Assembly: GCA_964501335.1 (NCBI GenBank)
Contig: CAZCTC010000119.1
Span: forward strand, 1 to 14,663
Length of the DNA stretch: 14,663 nt
Direction: 5' to 3'
Source of the DNA: CAZCTC01 sp964501335
GTDB lineage: Bacteria > Chloroflexota > Anaerolineae > B4-G1 > SLSP01
The position numbers and the translations under genes were made by a program. Of the stretch, positions 1 to 7,943 are shown one piece after another; positions within the stretch are counted from its first letter, which is position 1, and every line of letters starts with the position of its first letter. The notes under the pieces are model-generated. The model made no database searches, was not told the DNA's origin, and saw nothing but the letters and a program-made list of their open reading frames with translations.

Positions 1-2
1 AC

Positions 3-1685
3 AACCTGATGCTCTTTAAAGCAATTGCCGATTCCTCCCTCGACGGCATCTTTCTCACAACCGCCAGCGACCCCATCATCATCTACTGCAATCCCACCCT
101 GCATAAAATGTTCGGCTACGACCCGGAAGAAATGGTCGGGCAACCCGGAACAATCTTCTGGGATGAAGAAGGATTCGAACGTTTAACCCGGGAAATCCTG
201 CCTGAATTGCTACAGGGAGGCTGGAGCGGTGAAGTCTTGCAAAAACGCAAGGACGGCACCCTCTTCTCCGTTGACGCATCCGCCTTTCCGCTGGGAAGGG
301 ATGCAAACGGCATCCCTCATTATGTAGGCGGCATCCTGCGTCCAAACGGAGAGCACAAACGTATTGAAAGAGAACGCGAACAGCTGCTGCGCGAAACTGA
401 AATCCGCTTACGCATCAGCCAGGCCCTGATCAATGCCCAAACCGAAGATCAGGTCTTCGATGTTCTAACGGAACATGCCGGCCTCTTCCCCGAAATCCGC
501 TTTTCAATTTACCAATTCGACCAAAAAGGCAATGAGCGCGGCATCACCCTGATCCGGGACAATCCCTTTCAAAGCGGATTTGAACCCACCAAATTGATCG
601 GCAGACGATTCGCCTCCACGCAGTTCCCGCTGATCTCCCTTTTCAGCCCGACCGAACCCTTTATCACCGATGATTATCTCAACGATAAACGGGTCGATCC
701 CGCCAGCCGAAAATTAGGCGAAGACATCGGCACGACCAGCATGGCCGCTTTTCCGCTCACCGTAGACGACAACTGGCTGGCCATCATGGTGGCCATCAGC
801 CGCAAACGAGCCGTCTTCACCTCCGAAAGATTGAGCGTTTATCGTACCCTGGCCGAGCAGGGCGCCGTCGCCCTGAGAGCCGCTCAACTGAGATCCAAAG
901 TCGAACGCAGCGAAGCTCGCGCCCGCGCCTTGATCAATGCCATCCCCGATCTGATGTTCCGGCTGGATGAAAACGGCATCTTTCTGGATTTCAAACCCAG
1001 CGATTATCTCCTCGTCCCACCGGAAGTTTTCCTCGGCCACAAAATCGATGAAGTAATGCCGCCTCAGGTTGCCGAACCGGCTCTAAAAGCCATGAAAGAA
1101 ACGCTGGAAACCCATAAACCCACCGGATTTGAATATCAACTACCGGGTCCGGATGGAGCCCCCCGGGATTACGAATCCCGCCTTGTCTACGTCGGCAACG
1201 GCGAAACGCTGGCCCTGGTGCGCGACATCACCGTCACCAAACAGGGTGAAGCCGAACAAACCCGTCTGCAACAGGAAATCATCGACGCCCAACAACGCGC
1301 CTTAAAGGAACTTTCCACGCCCATCATCCCCATCATGGATCAAATCATCGTCATGCCCTTGATCGGTGCCATCGATGCCCGCCGGGCCAAAGATCTGATG
1401 CGCGAACTGCTGGAAGGCATTACCAGATATCGCGCCCGGGTCGTCATCATCGACATCACCGGAGTTCCGATCGTCGACAGCGGCGTGGCCTCCTATCTCA
1501 ACAAAACCATCGCCGGAGCGCGCTTAAAGGGCACCCACACCATCGTCACCGGCATCTCGGATGCCGTCGCCGAAACCATCGTCGATCTCGGCATCAGCTG
1601 GGAAGGCGTGGAAACGCTGCGCGACCTGCAATCCGGCCTCATCACCGCCCTCACCCGCCTGGGCGTCTCGTTGCAAAAAACATGA
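3..1685 (+). CDS. RsbR-like PAS-GAF-PAS-STAS sensor protein, 5' end probably outside the window
   Basis: Likely a stressosome-type (RsbR-like) signalling protein: sensory domains in front of a STAS domain of the anti-sigma antagonist family. Counting from the ATG at 9, I see a PAS domain (about 1-110, with NPTLHKMFGYDPEEMVG), a charged linker, a GAF-like domain (136-295), a second PAS (303-412) and a STAS domain (433-550). The STAS is introduced by ELSTPIIPIMDQIIVMPLIG, characteristic of RsbR proteins. The two RsbR phosphoacceptor positions appear retained: Ser491 in IVDSGVAS, where Bacillus RsbRA has Thr, and Thr523 in AETIVDLGI. The frame stays open to the left edge and PAS1 starts almost at the first Met, so the real start is probably upstream. 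It is cytosolic; no membrane segment is visible. No RsbS or RsbT partner is in view. Its stop codon lies 2 nt before a long hairpin. Family assignment is firm; role in a stressosome is inference. Confidence 0.88.
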   Translation, partial: NLMLFKAIADSSLDGIFLTTASDPIIIYCNPTLHKMFGYDPEEMVGQPGTIFWDEEGFERLTREILPELLQGGWSGEVLQKRKDGTLFSVDASAFPLGRDANGIPHYVGGILRPNGEHKRIEREREQLLRETEIRLRISQALINAQTEDQVFDVLTEHAGLFPEIRFSIYQFDQKGNERGITLIRDNPFQSGFEPTKLIGRRFASTQFPLISLFSPTEPFITDDYLNDKRVDPASRKLGEDIGTTSMAAFPLTVDDNWLAIMVAISRKRAVFTSERLSVYRTLAEQGAVALRAAQLRSKVERSEARARALINAIPDLMFRLDENGIFLDFKPSDYLLVPPEVFLGHKIDEVMPPQVAEPALKAMKETLETHKPTGFEYQLPGPDGAPRDYESRLVYVGNGETLALVRDITVTKQGEAEQTRLQQEIIDAQQRALKELSTPIIPIMDQIIVMPLIGAIDARRAKDLMRELLEGITRYRARVVIIDITGVPIVDSGVASYLNKTIAGARLKGTHTIVTGISDAVAETIVDLGISWEGVETLRDLQSGLITALTRLGVSLQKT

Positions 1686-1686
1686 C

Positions 1687-1738
1687 TTTTATTTATGTTT
1701 TCGGCGGCTTCAGAAAGCCGCCGAAAACATAAATAAAA
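1687..1738. terminator. Perfect 24-bp hairpin, bidirectional terminator; copy 1 of a repeated hairpin
   Basis: Left arm 1687-1710, loop CAGA (1711-1714), right arm 1715-1738, no mismatch. The core arm is ATGTTTTCGGCGGCTT, extended outward by A/T pairs that give T-runs on both strands, as expected for a bidirectional intrinsic terminator between two convergent genes (stops at 1685 and 1819). The 36-nt core, loop included, recurs unchanged at 11829-11864, also between convergent genes. Confidence 0.85.
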
Positions 1739-1809
1739 AACTCTCTCCCCCCATCCCGCGCGGCGTATCTTATGGGGAATGGGCCATTTGCGGGACGTTA
1801 CAAGGCCGG

Positions 1810-1830
1810 GGGCTATTTTCAGGACAGAAG
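1810..1830 (-). repeat. 21-nt repeat spanning the NACHT-FGE stop codon (copy A)
   Basis: On the minus strand this reads CTTCTGTCCTGAAAATAGCC plus one more C, covering the last three codons, the TGA stop and nine bases after it. An exact copy lies at 14616-14636 on the plus strand. Flanks on both sides differ. Confidence 0.85.
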
Positions 1831-1935
1831 CACGCGAAAACCGATATTGAAAGAGCTGAAACCGCTGAGGGACTCCGTGAGCCGAGAGGTACAACGGGCA
1901 TAACGGGGCTCACTGATCCAGGAACCACCCCGCCG
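1819..1935 (-). other. Candidate DGR variable region at the 3' end of the NACHT-FGE gene
   Basis: The last ~38 codons encode RGGSW, then a stretch spaced like P--AR----R, then NIGFRV and the stop. This matches the layout of CLec-fold DGR targets, in which the intervening residues vary. Many codons between RGGSW and IGFRV end in C or T with mixed first two bases (ATC, AGT, TAT, ACC, TCT, CTC, TCC, AGC, GGT, TTC, AAT). That is what adenine mutagenesis of AAC/AAT template codons would leave. No template repeat or reverse transcriptase is present in the window, so this is inference from architecture and codon pattern only. Confidence 0.4.
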
Positions 1936-4806
1936 CACGCCTTGCGCCGCCCATTCCCAAATGCAGCCGCTCATATCCCAGGCGCCGACCGGACTCACCC
2001 CCTGAGGATAGGTACAGACAGCCGTCATCCCAATATCATCTCCCGACCGGTCGGTATTTGCCCGCTCTACCTCAAAGTCATCGCCCCAGGGATATTTTCT
2101 ACCGTCCGTTCCACGCGCCGCCCGCTCCCACTCCTCATCGGTGGGCAACCGGAGCTGCCACCCCGGCCGCGCTTCTCCCGGTCCGGCCGCCATCCGAAAA
2201 CTGCCGTCAGTTCCACGTTCCAGATGAAAAGAGCCGGCGTTCAATTGCGCCGACAGCCAGGCGCAATAGGCTTCCGCTTCATATTGCGTTACCCCTACCA
2301 CCGCAAAAATGGGGTTGTTCCAGCGCCCCGTATCCCAATATTCCGGTTTCATGCGATTCCCATTCTCTCGCCATTCCCATCCGGCTTCGCTCCACCATTT
2401 CCGCTGCGCATAGCCCCCGGCGGCGACGAAGCGCCCATACTGCAAATTCGTAACCGGATATTGGCCGATCCAATAATCATGGAGAATCTCACATTCCTTA
2501 TTCTTGTCGCCGCACAAAAACTTTCCCCGCGGCACAAACCGAAAGGTCTCCAGATCCTCAGGCACCCAACCCAACCTTCCCAACAACCGGCCGGCCTTTC
2601 GCCGCAACAAACCCGCTACCTGATCGCTTTGCATCGTCTGTACCAGCCTCTCGATCACCACGTCTCGACTGGAGGACGGCACTCCGGCCTGCCCGCCATC
2701 CAGGATCGCCGCACCGGCCAATATCACAGCTTCCCCCCGTGGTTCTCCGAGCGCTTCCTGCGCCAACGCTTCCACAACCCGGCCGGCCGCCGATACCTGC
2801 TGTTGAATCAAACCCCAATACCCTATCGAGAGCAGCGACGGCTCCCGCCAGACCGGCTGCCCCACATGACGGCTCAAACAATCCACGACAGGCCGTTCAT
2901 CAGCATCTCCTAACGACGCAATCGCCCTCCCCGCCAGATAAGCTTCCACGGCTAAATGGATAAAGCCGTACTCGCCCGGTCCCAGCTCCACCAACAGCCC
3001 CGGATATCCCCGCACATCGCTCAGGAACTGCCGCGCCGCTCCTTCAGGATCGGCCACATGGAGCTCTCGATGCACAGCCTCCAACCCCCGCCGCAGATCT
3101 GCCTCTCCGACCGGACCGGGGTTCGCGGCATACAGCCGCAACGCCAACCGCGCCAGAACCTGCAACGTCTGCGCCTCATCCAGCTCCCGCCCACGCGCCC
3201 GGTTCCAACCCGCAAGCAACGTCTTCACCAACTGATCGTACAACTCCACCCGCCGCTCCGACAGCGTCACACCCTGTCGTTTCATCAAAGCCACGACCGT
3301 CAGTAAAAACGGATTGGAAACCAGAGTCCGCACGCCCACATTGCAAGCCACCGCCTCCAGCAACTCCCGTCGTTCGCGCGCCGCCCGGAGATCGCCGTCC
3401 GGCGCCGACCGTTCCAGGACGGTCGCCCACCGTTCCACAAATCCCCGGATCTGCTCTTGATCAAAATCATCGACTACGCAGGCCCGCAACTCCTCAGCTT
3501 CCAACGGCACATCCCGATACCCTGTAATCCGACTCGTTATCACAAACCGGTTCCCGGCAGGTTGATACCGATAATAAAATTCCTCAATCTGTCCGGCCAC
3601 TTCCCGGCGCAGGCCAGGCTCCTTCACTCCATCCAATCCATCCAACAAAATCAGCGCCTGCCCGGCCTTCAACGCCTCCGCCGGCAATTCCCGCAACGCC
3701 CCCCCCGCTCCCCAGGTATGATAATGCTCCGCCACATAATCATCCAGCCGCATAGAGCGTCCGCGCAAGGCCGCCGCATATCCCGAAAGCGGCACCCACA
3801 CAGGGAAACGTCGGCCCATTCCCAACGGATCCCCCTGACCGCATACCAGTTGCAGCGTCAAATATTTCAAAAAAGTCGTCTTTCCCACCCCCGGCTCGCC
3901 CAACACGATCAACCCCGACGACTGCTGCAACAACTCCAGAATCGGCTGCGACTTACTCAAGCGGTAAAACTCATCTTCCCGCCCCGCCACAATCACGATC
4001 TGATCCCAGGCTTCCCCCTCGGGAACTTTCAACCGTGCCTGTAACGGCACATAGAGATCCAACAACGGCATCCTCTCTGGAAATTCCAGCCCATTCAGCT
4101 CAAGATACTGATAACGATCCAACAAATCGTTGAAATAACTCACGGCGGCCGCTTGCAACGCATCAGAGAAAACATCAAGGGGCAATTGCCTCAACAATTC
4201 CCGGGCCGCAGCCTCAGCAGTTATCATCGGGACCCGGTCGCGCTCTTCAAAATTCCCCTCGTCAACCGTAACGACATCGTAATCAGCATCCTCGTCCCCG
4301 ATCAAAGCGGCAAATCGGTCTGCAAACCCGGCCTTTCTTCGATCGATCAGTTCCTCATCCAGCTCGCCACGCAATGCATCCCAGACAATCTGTCTGGAGG
4401 GCGTAGGATCAGAGCTGGCGATCCCGTTACCGTCCCCCATAAGGTCGGGTTTACTGCCCCCGATAAAATCGCCGTTCTCAACCTGCACCTTACCGTAATA
4501 ATCCCCGCCGACCGTATAGATCGGCGATCGAACGGCAGGAGCTGCCGCCAACAGCGCCTCCACGCGGCCGGCCAGAGCGGCATCCCCCGCCAGCAACGTC
4601 TGGATAATACCGGTCAAAACAACAGCCTGTCCTTGAGGATCGGCCAGAAACTGCCGCCAGAGCAGACTATAGGCCGGGTTGGCCTCAATTGCGGGAAGCA
4701 GCTCCGCCTTCAACCGGCGGGCCGAAGCCGACGCCCCATGCTCATTGGGGATCATTTCAGTCAGGATAGCTACAATCTGCCTGGCCGGGTTTGCTGGTTG
4801 AGGCAT
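1819..4806 (-). CDS. NACHT-family STAND NTPase with C-terminal FGE-sulfatase/CLec-like domain; candidate DGR target
   Basis: Predicted 995-aa signal-transducing NTPase of the NLR-like class. Order: helical N-terminal domain (about 1-92); a short glycine-rich strand module (YTVGGDYYG...GDFIGGS); a linker; NACHT ATPase with Walker A GEPGVGKTT (303-311), Walker B LILLDGLDG (385-393) and FVITSRITGYR; a helical region with GFIHLAVEAYLAGRAI; and an FGE-sulfatase domain (about 748-995) with PVTNLQYGRF, LPTDEEWERAARG, YPWGDDF, RGGSW and IGFRV. The final part replaces the FGE catalytic cysteines, so I read it as a ligand-binding C-type-lectin fold, not an enzyme. Start: the ATG at 4806 has GGAG 6 nt upstream; the in-frame ATG at 4818 has no Shine-Dalgarno. 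The 3' end resembles a DGR variable region. Known for the family: such proteins act in conflict or sensing systems. Its ligand and output here are unknown. Confidence 0.9.
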   Translation of the reverse strand: MPQPANPARQIVAILTEMIPNEHGASASARRLKAELLPAIEANPAYSLLWRQFLADPQGQAVVLTGIIQTLLAGDAALAGRVEALLAAAPAVRSPIYTVGGDYYGKVQVENGDFIGGSKPDLMGDGNGIASSDPTPSRQIVWDALRGELDEELIDRRKAGFADRFAALIGDEDADYDVVTVDEGNFEERDRVPMITAEAAARELLRQLPLDVFSDALQAAAVSYFNDLLDRYQYLELNGLEFPERMPLLDLYVPLQARLKVPEGEAWDQIVIVAGREDEFYRLSKSQPILELLQQSSGLIVLGEPGVGKTTFLKYLTLQLVCGQGDPLGMGRRFPVWVPLSGYAAALRGRSMRLDDYVAEHYHTWGAGGALRELPAEALKAGQALILLDGLDGVKEPGLRREVAGQIEEFYYRYQPAGNRFVITSRITGYRDVPLEAEELRACVVDDFDQEQIRGFVERWATVLERSAPDGDLRAARERRELLEAVACNVGVRTLVSNPFLLTVVALMKRQGVTLSERRVELYDQLVKTLLAGWNRARGRELDEAQTLQVLARLALRLYAANPGPVGEADLRRGLEAVHRELHVADPEGAARQFLSDVRGYPGLLVELGPGEYGFIHLAVEAYLAGRAIASLGDADERPVVDCLSRHVGQPVWREPSLLSIGYWGLIQQQVSAAGRVVEALAQEALGEPRGEAVILAGAAILDGGQAGVPSSSRDVVIERLVQTMQSDQVAGLLRRKAGRLLGRLGWVPEDLETFRFVPRGKFLCGDKNKECEILHDYWIGQYPVTNLQYGRFVAAGGYAQRKWWSEAGWEWRENGNRMKPEYWDTGRWNNPIFAVVGVTQYEAEAYCAWLSAQLNAGSFHLERGTDGSFRMAAGPGEARPGWQLRLPTDEEWERAARGTDGRKYPWGDDFEVERANTDRSGDDIGMTAVCTYPQGVSPVGAWDMSGCIWEWAAQGVRRGGSWISEPRYARCTSRLTESLSGFSSFNIGFRVLLS

Positions 4807-4842
4807 GGTATTCTCCATTAGATAGTGCTGAACTGTGAACTT

Positions 4843-4861
4843 GTGATCAATTACTGATCAC
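4843..4861. promoter_or_regulatory. Perfect inverted repeat upstream of the NACHT-FGE gene, possible operator
   Basis: GTGATCA, spacer ATTAC, TGATCAC: a 7-bp dyad about 37 nt upstream of the preferred start at 4806. Each half contains the palindrome TGATCA. Placement and symmetry suit a dimeric regulator site, but it could also be a small hairpin or a relic of simple repeats, as the neighbouring sequence (gaactgtgaacttgtgatca) is itself repetitive. No convincing -35/-10 pair was found next to it. Confidence 0.35.
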
Positions 4862-5085
4862 TATTGAGAAGGCACCGGCGGCAATACAGTAAATGTAGTT
4901 ACAGCCGTTTTGCTGATATCCTGATCCACAGAAAACTCAGGATCTCCGATCGTAACTGTTTTAGAAACAGCTAAAGTATAAACTCCCGTTTCACTTAAAT
5001 CAAACCAGCGGATAACTTCTTTTATCGGTTGTAACCGTTAAACCCACCAAATCATCATAATTCCTGACAGGGTTTTGATTCTTAC
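4861..5085 (-). pseudogene. Frameshifted 3' remnant of an unidentified gene
   Basis: Two adjacent minus-strand frames read like one beta-rich protein broken by a frameshift. The upstream frame (open 5128 to 5003) contains NPVRNYDDLVGLTVTTDK and ends at TGA 5000-5002. The downstream frame (open 5037 to 4864) continues EVIRWFDLSETGVYTLAVSK, then a segment with TVTIGDPEFSVDQDISK, and stops at TAG 4861-4863. The switch falls around the A-rich GATAAAAGAAG near 5020. Composition (alternating Thr/Val, WFDLSETGVYTLAVS) is that of an Ig-like or other beta-sandwich domain. The 5' part is missing: an in-frame stop sits at 5129-5131 next to the neighbouring gene's terminator. I do not recognise the family. 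A sequencing error would restore only a short C-terminal piece, so it would still be truncated. Confidence 0.5.
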
Positions 5086-5135
5086 ACCCGAAAAGCGACC
5101 CCAGAAAAATGCCAACAAACTGAGATATCTAAAAC

Positions 5136-5170
5136 AGTTTGGGCGCGCCCTGTTAAGACGCGCCCAAACT
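5136..5170 (-). terminator. Intrinsic terminator of the exported beta-helix gene
   Basis: Perfect 12-bp stem AGTTTGGGCGCG (5136-5147) / CGCGCCCAAACT (5159-5170) with an 11-nt loop. On the minus strand it is followed by GTTTTAG. It starts 29 nt after the stop codon at 5199. Confidence 0.8.
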
Positions 5171-5198
5171 ATTCAATTACCCCGCCCCTTTTCAGTCT

Positions 5199-7943
5199 CT
5201 ACTTCGTGTAAAGCTTCAACACCAAAGGCAGGAAAACCTGCCGGAAATTCAAGTTCGCCACAACAGTTTGGTTGGTGCCCATCGTCAGTTGAATGTGAGT
5301 CGTGGTCGTGGTTACAGCGCCGCCCCACCCCAGGAAGGTGCCGGTGAACGGCGCGGAATAGGTCAGGGTGACGACGGAGCCGGGAACGAAACCATACGTG
5401 CAGGTGATGCCGCAGACAATTCCCGGGGGATCGCTGGTAATGAGCCCCCCAAAAGCAGACCGGTTGACCGTCAAACTTCTGGCGGGAATTTCATAAGCGC
5501 CCATATCCACCACCGGCCCCATGATACGGTCGTTGCCGTCGATATCGGTAGCGGCGGTAACACTTACATTAGTGCCGGCATCGATAACGGGAGAACCCCA
5601 GTTGACATGATAATCGCCGGTAATGGTAGGGGCAGCCGTCGCAGCAATAGGGGCAATAAACTGAGGGTTGAGATTGAGATTCCCTGTCCCGGCGTACCCG
5701 CCCTGAATATCGCTGTATTGGGCAACGACGGTAGCAGTGAAATTGGCAATCTGAGAACTGGTGATCGCGGTATTGGCCCAGAGAATGCTGTTGACCAGCA
5801 TCAGTTGATTGGCAACGCCGGTCTCCTGGCTGTAATGGTAAATAGCGCCCCCCTCGAGATCGGCCTTATTGCCGCTGAAGGTCGTATTGATCAACGTGGG
5901 ATAGTTTCTCCCGTTGGCAGCCGTCGAGTAAATCGCGTCATACATCGCCCCGCCGTTTTTATAAGCGCGGTTGCCGCTAAAAAGGACGTTGATCAGCGTC
6001 AGATTTGAAGTGCCGTCGGAATTTTCATTGCCCAGGGCCCCGCCGGATTGGGCTGCATTGCCCTTGAAAACCACATTGGTCAAAACCGGACGGCTCTCAC
6101 TGGAAGCCCCCCCGGTCTTGTTGTAGAAACCGCCGCCTTTAGGAACTTCCACAAACATGTAACCGATCAACGACAGATTACCGCTAAACACAACATTGCT
6201 CAGGATAGGACTGGCGGTACCCCACTGACTTTCGTTGTACATCCCACCGCCATAGTTTGCCCCCACATTACCATCGAACAAAACATCACTCAGAGTCGGA
6301 TTGCTGGTGCCGAAGGTCCAGCCCATGTTAGAAAACCCGCCGCCCTCGGCGGCAACATTGTTGATGAACAGCGCATGAAGCAGCATGGCATGATTGGTAC
6401 TCGTAGCACCCGCTTCATTGGCCATGCCCCCGCCGCGCCCCCCTTCCGTCGAAACGCGGTTGCCGTCGAAAGTGACGTAGGTCAGGACTGCATTACTGGT
6501 ACTGTCAGAACCACCAACAGAGATCTGCAACCCGCCTCCCCAGGTCAAAGCTTGATTGTCATGGAAAGTTACCTGAGTGAGAACCGGACTGGCCTCATTG
6601 TAGTCTCCCCAGGCAGCAAGGAACATTCCGCCGCCAGTCTTAGCCCGGTTTCCCTGAAAAGTAACCCGGGTCAGATGAGGAGAATTGATACTGCCAAATC
6701 CTTCCACCAGACTGAAAATGCCGCCGCCGGAATTGAGAGCACGGTTGCCGCTGAAAATAAGATCGGTCAGCGTAGGACTACAGGCATCCCCCTCGACCTC
6801 TCCCTGGCAGAAGAGACCGGCCCCCTCAGATTCCGAGGTATTAACATCCAGCATGGCTTTGCCCGCCGTAATGATAAAGCCGTCGATCACAGTAGCGGCG
6901 GTAATGGGCCAGACGGTACCGTTGAGATAAAGGACATGGTAAGCATTGGCGCCCACCGTATCCGTATACACTTCACTGATATAATTGCTGTCGGTATTGA
7001 CATCGTTGTTATCGATATCCCCGCTGAGAATGGTGGGATGGGCAACCCAATCGCGTTCGGTACGCAGGGTCTCGGTCCCCACAAAACCACCGTAAAGCTG
7101 AACATTGTTCCAGTTGATCTGGAACGTTTCAGTGACGGCGTTGGCGCGATGGGCCCCGCCCTCATCAGGATAGTAAACGCCCTGCGCCACCCAGATTTCA
7201 TAATTATTGCCGATATGGAGGTTGGCCTGATCCAGGGCCTCCTGCACATTGGTGTAAGCCGTACTCCAGGACAACCCGTCATGGCTGGTCCCGGTCGCAT
7301 CCCGATCCACATACAGCCTTAACTGCGTCGGTGAATAGCTAAAGTGGGCCGTGATGACGGTATCCGCTTGAATCGTGATGGTAATGGGATTCTGCGTGCC
7401 CGTAATCGCACCGCTCCAGCCCACAAAGGTCCCCAGAGTGCTGGGATGAGCCGTCAACTGGACCTGATCCCCATACCGGTAAATAGCCTGACTGGGATTT
7501 CGGGTGACGACACCGGCCCCCTCTCCCCTGACCGATAAACGCAATTGCTCCAGGATAAAGGTAGCCGAAATGGTATGGTTGTCGACAACATTGGTAAAAG
7601 TGTAAAGGTTCGTGGGTCGGAAAACGGGAATACCATCCACGGTCACGGTCTCGACTTCATAATGAAGCTCCGGAATCATCGTGAAAACAATATTATCGTG
7701 TTCAAGGACCACCTGCGGTGTCGTAGGTGAAATCGTACCATGCGGCCCAGCCGCGGGAGTGATGGTATAAGTAGGGGTGTAGGCTGTGTGAGGGTTAATC
7801 TCAATAATAAGAGGTGTGTCTTCCACCGGAGTCCGTTTTTCGGCCGGGTAATCCGCACATTTAACCGGGGAAGGCAACAGTAATACCCAGGCAAATATGC
7901 CCAACCACACCATCCAAATCCAGGAACAACGCAGCAATTTCAT
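5199..7943 (-). CDS. Exported right-handed beta-helix protein with InlB B-type repeats and choice-of-anchor-Q domain
   Basis: A 914-aa secreted or surface protein. The signal peptide is residues 1 to about 30 (hydrophobic core IWMVWLGIFAWVLLLP, likely cut after KCA). Two Flg_new_2/InlB B-repeat-like modules follow (about 55-132 with ITPAAGPHGTISP, and 133-205 with FVGWSGAI). A long parallel beta-helix (about 210-800) has repeated GGG[ILMF] turns and (F)SGNxA strands, as in polymorphic outer-membrane-like proteins. It closes with a choice-of-anchor-Q signature (NSILWANTA, YSDIQGGYAGTGNLN, DYHVNWGSPVIDAGT, VDMGAYE). A third GWGG repeat precedes the C-terminal VFLPLVLK tail. The start is firm: AAGGAGAT lies 5 nt upstream of the ATG at 7943. 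Probable role is adhesion or glycan interaction at the surface; no catalytic motif is visible. A terminator follows 29 nt downstream. Confidence 0.9.
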   Translation of the reverse strand: MKLLRCSWIWMVWLGIFAWVLLLPSPVKCADYPAEKRTPVEDTPLIIEINPHTAYTPTYTITPAAGPHGTISPTTPQVVLEHDNIVFTMIPELHYEVETVTVDGIPVFRPTNLYTFTNVVDNHTISATFILEQLRLSVRGEGAGVVTRNPSQAIYRYGDQVQLTAHPSTLGTFVGWSGAITGTQNPITITIQADTVITAHFSYSPTQLRLYVDRDATGTSHDGLSWSTAYTNVQEALDQANLHIGNNYEIWVAQGVYYPDEGGAHRANAVTETFQINWNNVQLYGGFVGTETLRTERDWVAHPTILSGDIDNNDVNTDSNYISEVYTDTVGANAYHVLYLNGTVWPITAATVIDGFIITAGKAMLDVNTSESEGAGLFCQGEVEGDACSPTLTDLIFSGNRALNSGGGIFSLVEGFGSINSPHLTRVTFQGNRAKTGGGMFLAAWGDYNEASPVLTQVTFHDNQALTWGGGLQISVGGSDSTSNAVLTYVTFDGNRVSTEGGRGGGMANEAGATSTNHAMLLHALFINNVAAEGGGFSNMGWTFGTSNPTLSDVLFDGNVGANYGGGMYNESQWGTASPILSNVVFSGNLSLIGYMFVEVPKGGGFYNKTGGASSESRPVLTNVVFKGNAAQSGGALGNENSDGTSNLTLINVLFSGNRAYKNGGAMYDAIYSTAANGRNYPTLINTTFSGNKADLEGGAIYHYSQETGVANQLMLVNSILWANTAITSSQIANFTATVVAQYSDIQGGYAGTGNLNLNPQFIAPIAATAAPTITGDYHVNWGSPVIDAGTNVSVTAATDIDGNDRIMGPVVDMGAYEIPARSLTVNRSAFGGLITSDPPGIVCGITCTYGFVPGSVVTLTYSAPFTGTFLGWGGAVTTTTTHIQLTMGTNQTVVANLNFRQVFLPLVLKLYTK

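Noticed and set aside
1561..2913. 450-codon open frame on the plus strand
   Set aside because: It lies antisense to the NACHT-FGE gene, runs through the hairpin, and its translation is Pro/Arg-rich low-complexity with no domain. It is a shadow of high-GC coding sequence.
4153..4821. 222-codon open frame on the plus strand
   Set aside because: Antisense to the N-terminal part of the NACHT-FGE gene; composition not protein-like.
6048..7322. 424-codon open frame on the plus strand
   Set aside because: Antisense to the exported beta-helix gene, whose minus-strand translation has a signal peptide, repeats and anchor motifs. The plus-strand product has no recognisable features and no ribosome binding site.
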